A stretch of 10,470 nucleotides of DNA from Phoronis ovalis (Eukaryota > Phoronida > Phoronidae), in NCBI GenBank assembly GCA_028565635.1, contig JAOXYB010063245.1:1-10470 (forward strand), written 5' to 3'. Numbering within the stretch: position 1 is the stretch's first letter; each line of letters opens with the position of its first letter. The position numbers and the translations under genes were made by a program. Below are positions 1 to 4,565 of this stretch, piece by piece. The notes below the pieces were generated by a model. The model worked only from the letters and a program-made list of their open reading frames with translations, had not been told where the DNA came from and ran no database searches.

Positions 1-299
1 CCTTAATCCCGATCTTGACTATTTAATTATAAATCAAATATCATGACCTTAGACCCCATTATCAAGTACACCTTATTCCCAAGGTCCAATCTCATTTTTA
101 TTATCTAGGTCAAGGTCATCTACATTACCTATTTAAGCAGCTTACAATGATGATTTCTAGATCGTCGTTGCCTTGTTTAGATCTGTGAGAAAGATACATT
201 GTGTGGTTAGACTGTTGCTTGGTGGCACCACCTGTTAAGCACTCAAATATTTGCACAATTCTGTATTTTGTGGATGGACAATTACACGATTCTCCATGA
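1..299. other. intergenic or intronic DNA, no gene seen
   Basis: No reading frame, splice pair or RNA fold stands out here. The stretch is AT-rich and contains several scattered GGTC/GACC words (for example near 47, 82, 108 and 114). Similar words crowd the repeat at 9340-9720, so this may be the edge of an old dispersed repeat. The only compact motif is the double AGGTCA at 107-118, listed separately. Confidence 0.5.
107..118 (+). promoter_or_regulatory. AGGTCA direct repeat, possible nuclear-receptor site
   Basis: Two perfect AGGTCA hexamers abut with no spacer (107-112 and 113-118). The second one, with its 5' flank, reads TCAAGGTCA (110-118), which matches the extended half-site bound by monomeric NR5A and ERR-type nuclear receptors. 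There is no promoter next to it, and AGGTCA recurs in the repeat at 9407-9710, so it could be repeat-derived rather than functional. Confidence 0.2.
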
Positions 300-305
300 G
301 CTTGC

Positions 306-618
306 CTGGGGGTACTCGGGGTACCATGTTTTTGGGGTGTGTCGCAAAGTGGATCTGTTTTTTTTTTACCAGAGAGGATCTGGGTTTTTTTTATCAATTT
401 AGAGGAGATGATTCTGTTTTTGACCAATTTAGTAGATTGGATCCAGGTTTGGACTAAAATAAACTGATTTTTTAATACACACAAAATTAGCACTCAGGTT
501 TTTTGGCAAAGAAAAGTTAAGCAAATGTTTTTTGGAAAGGAAAAATAGTTGAGAGAATCTGGTTTTTAAGCTTGTGCCGCATATCCCTACCCAAAAGTTT
601 GTGAAGAACCCCCTGGGT
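306..618. mobile_element. element C: short non-autonomous element with GGGGGTACT-type inverted ends
   Basis: The left end reads CTGGGGGTACT followed about 25 bp later by TGTGTCGC. The right end, read on the minus strand, gives CCCAGGGGGTTCT followed about 25 bp later by TATGCGGCAC. These are imperfect terminal inverted repeats of roughly 45 bp. A 6-bp direct repeat GCTTGC lies immediately outside both ends (300-305 and 619-624) and is a candidate target-site duplication. The interior is T-rich on the plus strand and holds three 30-bp units at 372-461. There is no room for a transposase, so it would move in trans. Its ends resemble those of elements A and B, but its interior is different. Reading frames across it (for example 251-457 plus and 429-626 minus) are incidental. 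Confidence 0.55.
372..461 (+). repeat. three tandem 30-bp units inside element C
   Basis: Unit 1 is 372-401, unit 2 is 402-431 and unit 3 is 432-461. Each starts G(A/T)G or GTAG, has GAT(C/T) near position 7-12, a T-rich middle, and ends in a (T/C)(C/T)AATTTA-like or ACTAAAATA tail. The period is exactly 30 bp, so in the plus frame it would read as a decapeptide repeat. The units are diverged from one another, which suggests an old array. Confidence 0.5.
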
Positions 619-799
619 GCTTGCATAACTCAAAAACAACACAAACCTTGGTACTTTTAATTATGTCATAAGTTGCACTGATAAATATGAAATTTATCAT
701 ATATAGTAACGTATTTTTGATGTCTATTTACGTTCTTTAAAAAAAGGAATTTGAATAGACTTTTCTTGCAAAATTAAAGTTTTTATTGTATTTCAAAAG

Positions 800-934
800 G
801 ACAAAGTTGAAGATGGTGCATCAGGAGACAAAGAAGATATTGAAATGAAGAAAGGAAAGATTGATAATAATGATGGTCAAGACTCAAAATATAAGCTCAA
901 TGAAGGGTTCAGAAACAGTGCTGAAAAAGTGTGA
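800..934 (+). CDS. possible terminal coding exon with charged C-terminal tail (partial gene)
   Basis: A frame open from 755 ends at TGA 932-934. From GAC at 800 it encodes 44 residues rich in Asp, Glu, Lys and Asn, beginning DKVEDGASGDKEDIEMKKG and ending GFRNSAEKV. The purine-rich, codon-like composition contrasts sharply with the T-rich DNA on either side, as expected for the cytoplasmic tail of a protein whose earlier exons lie to the left of the window or were missed. A T-rich tract ending in AAAAG (782-799) could be the splice acceptor, but it is a weak one. AATAAA at 1109-1114 could serve as its poly(A) signal. No family is recognised; a transporter or receptor tail is only one possibility. 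A chance open frame cannot be excluded. Confidence 0.35.
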   Translation, partial: DKVEDGASGDKEDIEMKKGKIDNNDGQDSKYKLNEGFRNSAEKV

Positions 935-2105
935 AGTGTTTTTTTTTGTATTTCTATATACAGGGTATCCAAAAACTCTTAAAATCTATTTTATAGTATT
1001 GTGTTAGAATTAGAAATGATAGAGGAAGAATTGTTAGATTTTGTATTTTAAAACTATTCATTGTCTTGAGTTCATATAATAAGGAAGAAAATGGAAGATG
1101 AAATTTTAAATAAATTAAAACATGAAAAACTGTTGACAAAATATGGCAAAAAATACAAACAATGAAAATAAAAAAAGACTGTTTGGACACATGGAAATAG
1201 TTTAGTATGATTTCTTCCAAAGTTGTGCAAAATAGAAATTGTATTCTTATAATCAACATGTTCGTGTGTAAAAGCTGCCTAACATCTACCAATTATCACG
1301 TGTGTTTTTTATTCACTTAAATTGTATTATGTGACCCAATCTGATGGACATTTGCCACCACTTCAGCTAGCAGGGACTCTCACCAAGTTTGTTGAACACT
1401 CACCTTGTAAATTGAATATTTTGATGATAATCTGTGGATGGTATGCAGTCTTGTTTATTGGCACGTTAGTTACTTCTCATTACAGTGACACCACTCGGCA
1501 TTATTTTTAATACAATTTTGTATTGAGATTATATAAATACTATTTTTGGCTCAAGGTAACTTTTTAATGGTTTATTTGGTATAGTTTTTACCAAAAGGTA
1601 AATAAAATATAACATGGTCTATATTTTTATAGAATGCTTAGGTCACATTAAAACTATTTTAATCTATAATTAAAAAGAACTTTTTTTATGTTAAATAAAT
1701 TAGAGCTATCTGTATATGTCTGCATAGTATGTGAAATAAAAAGTGAAGGTGAATAAAAAACAGCAATATTTAAAAAAAATAAATTTAATTACATTATTTG
1801 TATGTCTGATCTCATGGCTTATATTTGAACATTGCTCATAGGATCTTTTGCCGTGTTTTAGAGAATTTATTTTAAGTTGAAAATTGCCAATATCAGCATT
1901 TTCACCAAGTTCATTTTATAATGCCAAAGACATAAATGTGATATTTTATACTCACTGTGATCGATTTAATAAAAAATTATCAAATGAAAGTGTTTTCTAT
2001 TTCTTTTCGTTGCTACGATATTCCCTCGAGTAACATGTGCATATCAGCAATACTCACACTTTTAAGTAAAACTAATGAATAGTGAAAGCTTAATTTGTGT
2101 TTCAG
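935..2105. other. AT-rich non-coding stretch
   Basis: This is mostly low-complexity AT-rich DNA. It contains AATAAA at 1109-1114 and 1167-1172, which might end a gene coming from the left, and a possible decayed inverted-repeat element at 961-1194. A less AT-rich patch at about 1325-1505 has an open plus frame of 62 codons, but its peptide has no recognisable motif and no splice or promoter context, so it is not called. From 1510 to 2000 nothing beyond A/T runs is visible. Confidence 0.5.
961..1194. mobile_element. possible decayed MITE with CAGGGTATCC-type ends
   Basis: The left end CAGGGTATCCAAAAACTCTT (961-980) resembles the CAGGGTGTCCCAAAA-type termini common in animal DNA transposon remnants. 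The right end read on the minus strand (1194 back to 1172) starts CCATGTGTCCAAACAGTCTT and agrees with the left end at about 15 of 23 positions. The size of about 234 bp suits a MITE. No clear TA duplication flanks both sides and the ends are diverged, so the call is weak. Confidence 0.25.
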
Positions 2106-2159
2106 TTGGAGTCTGGGACTATTGTAGCTGGAGCCGTAGTGTACGTCATTAACGGATAG
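2106..2159 (+). CDS. candidate tiny terminal exon (17 codons plus stop)
   Basis: A strong acceptor-like tract, TTTGTGTTTCAG, ends at 2105. It is followed by an open frame reading LESGTIVAGAVVYVING and then TAG (2157-2159). The other two phases hit stops within the same stretch. The hydrophobic, glycine-containing peptide would suit the end of a membrane segment, but no partner exon is visible upstream and the piece is too short to be significant alone. The sequence GATAG/GTGAAT at 2155-2165 could also be read as a donor. Element A starts only 10 bp downstream. Confidence 0.2.
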   Translation: MESGTIVAGAVVYVING

Positions 2160-2169
2160 GTGAATAGAT

Positions 2170-2632
2170 CCCGGGGGGTACTGCCATTCAAAGTCACTAT
2201 ATGTATGTGCCGCCCAATAGGTCCCTTTTTCAGCTCCGGGCACATTTACCACAAGATATATTTTTCACGCTTCTTAAAGCTTTATTTACCACATCAGTTG
2301 TGTACTTTTCTTGTTGGATATTTACTACAGCTGGTATATTTTAAAAAAATATTCGTTTACCACAGGGCGTCACAATTCTTGAAAAACGCATTAACAGGTA
2401 TTAAAAATTAAGGCTCGTAAATTTTTCCATATTTATTTACCACAGGGTATAAAATTTACAAGTGAATTTTACATAGAGAGTCGGAGTATCTAAAGTATGA
2501 CGGTATATTTTTCATGTTTTTTCATTTACGACAGGGTATATTTTTCGTGACCTTTATTTACCACAGTGCATGTCAGGGTTTTTTACTCTGGGCCGCACAC
2601 CTCTACCAACTTTTCTATCAAGTACCCCGGGG
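2170..2632 (-). mobile_element. element A: non-autonomous element with internal TTTACCACAGGGTAT array
   Basis: The left end is CCCGGGGGGTACT (2170-2182), followed about 30 bp later by TATGTGCCGCCCA. The right end is AGTACCCCGGGG (2621-2632), preceded by GGGCCGCACA. These form inverted termini of about 45 bp. The interior is an array of diverged units whose consensus is TTTACCACAGGGTATATTTTT, with clear starts at 2245, 2285, 2321, 2356, 2436, 2524 and 2557, giving a spacing near 33-44 bp. Reversed, it is collinear unit by unit with element B at 10091-10465, which proves it is a dispersed element and not a local duplication. There is no transposase frame. It ends about 110 bp before the TATA box of the transporter gene. 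The minus strand is assigned only relative to B. Confidence 0.7.
2245..2575. repeat. degenerate tandem array within element A
   Basis: About eight to nine units each open with TTTACCAC, TTTACTAC or TTTACGAC, followed by AGGGTAT-like sequence and a T-rich spacer. The two double-length gaps (2356 to 2436 and 2436 to 2524) contain decayed units near 2391 and 2468. Because element B has the same order of good and decayed units, most of the decay predates the dispersal of the two copies. Confidence 0.6.
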
Positions 2633-2644
2633 ATTGAATTCGAC

Positions 2645-2710
2645 ATGAACCAGGTTCATAAACATTACTTCTCAACTTTTGAGAACTAAAGTTTGAATCG
2701 ACTACGATTC
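2645..2710. repeat. three consecutive short inverted repeats upstream of the promoter
   Basis: First, ATGAACC-A-GGTTCAT (2645-2659), a 7-bp perfect inverted repeat with a 1-base centre. Second, TTCTCAA-CTT-TTGAGAA (2669-2685), 7 bp perfect, extendable on both sides by one mismatch and three more pairs (2665-2689). Third, GAATCG-ACTA-CGATTC (2695-2710), 6 bp perfect. They are separated by 9-10 bp and sit between the end of element A and the GC box. They could be sites for dimeric transcription factors, hairpins, or a relic of a mobile-element end. Confidence 0.5.
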
Positions 2711-2723
2711 CGTATAGTTTGAT

Positions 2724-2751
2724 CCGCCCCGGTCAGAAAACGTTATAAATA
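2724..2751 (+). promoter_or_regulatory. core promoter: GC box and TATA box
   Basis: CCGCCCC (2724-2730, GGGGCGG on the minus strand) matches an Sp1/KLF-type GC box. TATAAATA (2744-2751) is a full TATA consensus. Initiation would be expected about 25-30 bp on, near 2775, where the sequence is AATCACGAG. The stretch 2695-2785 is clearly richer in CpG than the surrounding AT-rich DNA, which agrees with a promoter. It lies in the right orientation for the leader exons of the transporter gene. The transcription start was not measured; it is inferred from spacing. Confidence 0.5.
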
Positions 2752-2774
2752 CACCTACAGACGCCATCGCGGAC

Positions 2775-2916
2775 AATCACGAGCAGGCTGAGTGTTAAAG
2801 GGTATTCATAAAATATCCATTGTATGCATTTAAATGCCTTTGTATTAATTGAACAGCGATATGTACAACCGCTGCTTATGGGTTACTTGTAGCATTATAT
2901 CAGTCGGCACGCATTG
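2775..2916 (+). other. predicted 5' leader exon 1 of the SLC26 transporter
   Basis: The exon starts about 30 bp after the TATA box and ends at 2916 in front of a near-perfect donor, ATTG/GTAAGTG (GT at 2917-2918). It contains several upstream ATGs, including one 22-codon reading frame at 2824-2892, so it would be untranslated leader with regulatory potential. Splicing to exon 2 at 3374 removes a 457-bp AT-rich intron. The 5' boundary is approximate. The exon could instead belong to an unrelated transcript, but no other downstream gene on this strand is present. Confidence 0.4.
2824..2892 (+). CDS. upstream ORF in the predicted 5' leader
   Basis: ATG at 2824 opens 22 codons, starting MHLNAFVLIEQRY, and stops at TAG 2890-2892 inside leader exon 1. 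A second upstream ATG at 2861 stays open through the end of exon 1, across the predicted splice into exon 2 (49 codons) and ends six codons into exon 3, out of frame with the transporter. If the leader is as drawn, ribosomes would meet these before the main start and translation of the transporter would be damped. Peptides of this size are expected by chance, so function is speculative. Confidence 0.2.
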   Translation: MHLNAFVLIEQRYVQPLLMGYL

Positions 2917-3373
2917 GTAAGTGACTTATTGCATCTTTGCCAGTTTGATCCTGGACATAACGCCAAGATTATGTTAATTAAACTTTTTGTGCATCTCATC
3001 TGTGAATAAAGTAATAGCACAAAATTTAGACAATCTTAGTTATCACTAGTACCTGCAATAGGTCTAACGGCATAGACATTTGTAGACAATTATCCAGAAA
3101 TAAGTTTTATAATAATAAGCATATTAAAAACCTGTATCATATTCAACTTGCAAAAAAAATATGAAAACTGTTATAATCATTCTTTTTATTTTATAAATTA
3201 ATTAAAATACTAACTGTTGCATCGAAAATATCTTGATGACGAAATGTCAAATGAATAACTTACAATGTATCTCCGTACAGGTTTTCATTTATAATACGTT
3301 TACAATGACTTTCACTGCGACGAAAAATTTAAAATCGCTTTTAAAATTAAATGTTGTGTTTTAATTTTTCTAG
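2917..3373 (+). other. predicted leader intron 1
   Basis: The intron is bounded by GTAAGTG at 2917 and TTAATTTTTCTAG ending at 3373. The interior is AT-rich with no coding frame of note and no recognisable RNA gene. Confidence 0.35.
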
Positions 3374-3464
3374 GTTTTGCATGGGCAGTTATTTCACAAA
3401 CACTTTAGCACAGACACGCAAAAAGCGCAATCTTGCATGCACTCGCAATCTTTATTTTAAGAAG
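3374..3464 (+). other. predicted 5' leader exon 2 of the SLC26 transporter
   Basis: This 91-bp segment is flanked by a good acceptor (TTTTTCTAG ending at 3373) and a near-consensus donor (AAG/GTAAGA, GT at 3465-3466). Its composition is more mixed than the surrounding introns. One frame is fully open and continues an upstream ATG of exon 1, but that frame meets a stop just inside exon 3 and is out of register with the transporter, so the exon is most simply untranslated leader. RNA evidence is absent; the support is the paired splice sites in correct order and orientation. Confidence 0.4.
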
Positions 3465-3618
3465 GTAAGATTTATCATGTACCTGTTTGACACATTTTAT
3501 AAAAACATGTGCTGATTCTAGTTCATGCTGGATACTTGCTAGTGAACATTTTATTAAAACTTAATTATATACAGGAGTGGAGAGCACATTGCACAATCTA
3601 TTAGGATCTCTCATGACA

Positions 3619-3825
3619 CTAGTAAGAAGTTATAAAAAACACTTGAGTGAACCGACCGTAGAGTTGATCAGGGCCTGCATACCTGATGGCGGGTTCAGTC
3701 ACTGCTGCTGTTCTTGTCTTATCTATCAGTAGAGTCTTCTTTGCTGATGGAGACAATCCTAACAGTTTAGCAACAAAGAAAAACAAGACAGTACCGTGAG
3801 ACTGCAGAAAGCCCCTACATCCCAC
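3619..3825 (-). other. coding-like island of unknown identity in intron 2
   Basis: This stretch is distinctly less AT-rich than its flanks. On the minus strand an acceptor-like TTTCTGCAG precedes an open segment reading SHGTVLFFFVAKLLGLSPSA and on to RTAAVTEPAI, followed by a donor-like CATCAG/GTATGC; the frame also continues through to 3619. On the plus strand ATG at 3686 opens 37 codons (MAGSVTAAVLVLSISRVFF...) ending at TGA 3797-3799, with a signal-peptide-like start. Both strands cannot be the true one and neither peptide is recognised. It may be a lone exon, a pseudogene scrap or a dispersed repeat. Confidence 0.25.
3667..3687. repeat. short inverted repeat ATCAGG/CCTGAT
   Basis: A perfect 6-bp stem (3667-3672 with 3682-3687) encloses a 9-base loop within the intron 2 island. 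It could be incidental. Confidence 0.25.
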
Positions 3826-4290
3826 CTCAATGGAGAAACACCAACACCTCCATCCATTGGTGCAACAATTTTTTTGCTAATAAACACGTTGTATATTAAA
3901 GAAAAAGTTAATGCAGTATTTCTAGTCTTGTGATAACTTGTCAATTTTATCTAGATCTGAGTACTAAAATGTGAACGAAATTATACAGCAGTAAACAAAG
4001 GAAAGACATTAGCAAAGATGTTACTTTTTAATTGTTCAAATGCATGTTTATTAAACGGAAACTAAACACTTTTGAATATTATACTCGGGCATATATATTT
4101 GCCAAATGCACAGCGATTTCGCTAGTAAAAAAGTGGCTCAGACGCTATAAGCAGATTAGTGTAAGGATTTGAGGCTTATACAAGGTTTCCAGCTGCCTTG
4201 TGAATTTCATTGTTGCCCATTCTTTTTTTGTTTGTTCACCTTGTAAAGTTATAAACTTATGAACATGCAAACAATTGTATACTGTATTGT

Positions 4291-4304
4291 TAACTGTACA
4301 GTTA
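4291..4304. repeat. 14-bp perfect palindrome TAACTGTACAGTTA
   Basis: The palindrome is perfect over 14 bp. It extends to TTG(T)...CAA with a single extra T on the left arm. It lies in an AT-rich patch of intron 2, about 260 bp before the coding start. No matching transcription-factor site is claimed. Confidence 0.4.
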
Positions 4305-4565
4305 CAACTATAAGTTTACATTATATTGAACTGTTTGTTATAATTACAATTGCGACTAATGTCCAATTCTATGCTGATTTGGTTCCAACTGTGTTAACTT
4401 AATAATTGTATATATAGGATCATGCATTTGCACATAAAATATTAATACAGTGCAATACCCTTGATACCTTGTCAAAGGGTAAATTCGAAAGTTCAATAGT
4501 TCACTGACTCAATTTTTTTTCTAGATTAATTTTTTGAAAAGTTAATTTACTTCCATGTGGTCACC

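Larger units (their letters stand above)
3465..4524 (+). other. predicted leader intron 2
   Basis: The intron runs from GTAAGA at 3465 to CAATTTTTTTTCTAG ending at 4524, a strong polypyrimidine acceptor 41 bp before the transporter start codon. It contains a possible optional mini-exon at 3575-3621 (ACAG before, GTAAGA after), a coding-like GC-richer island at about 3600-3830 listed separately, and a palindrome at 4291-4304. The rest is AT-rich without visible features. Confidence 0.4.

Noticed and set aside
954-1292. Minus-strand frame of 112 codons, rich in Phe, Ile and Leu
   Set aside because: It is the translation of AT-rich DNA spanning a likely decayed element, with no motif or promoter, so it is treated as chance.
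1322-1510. Plus-strand frame of 62 codons in a less AT-rich patch
   Set aside because: No recognisable domain and no splice or promoter support; the first and last codons fall in AT-rich noise.
2013-2252. Minus-strand frame reading into a YWAAHTYSDFEWQYPPG-like peptide
   Set aside because: The distinctive part is simply the terminal repeat of element A translated.
4557-4565. Transporter start three codons earlier, at GTG 4557
   Set aside because: A nuclear animal gene should start at ATG; ATG 4566 sits in ACCATGG, while GTG would be a bacterial-style start.
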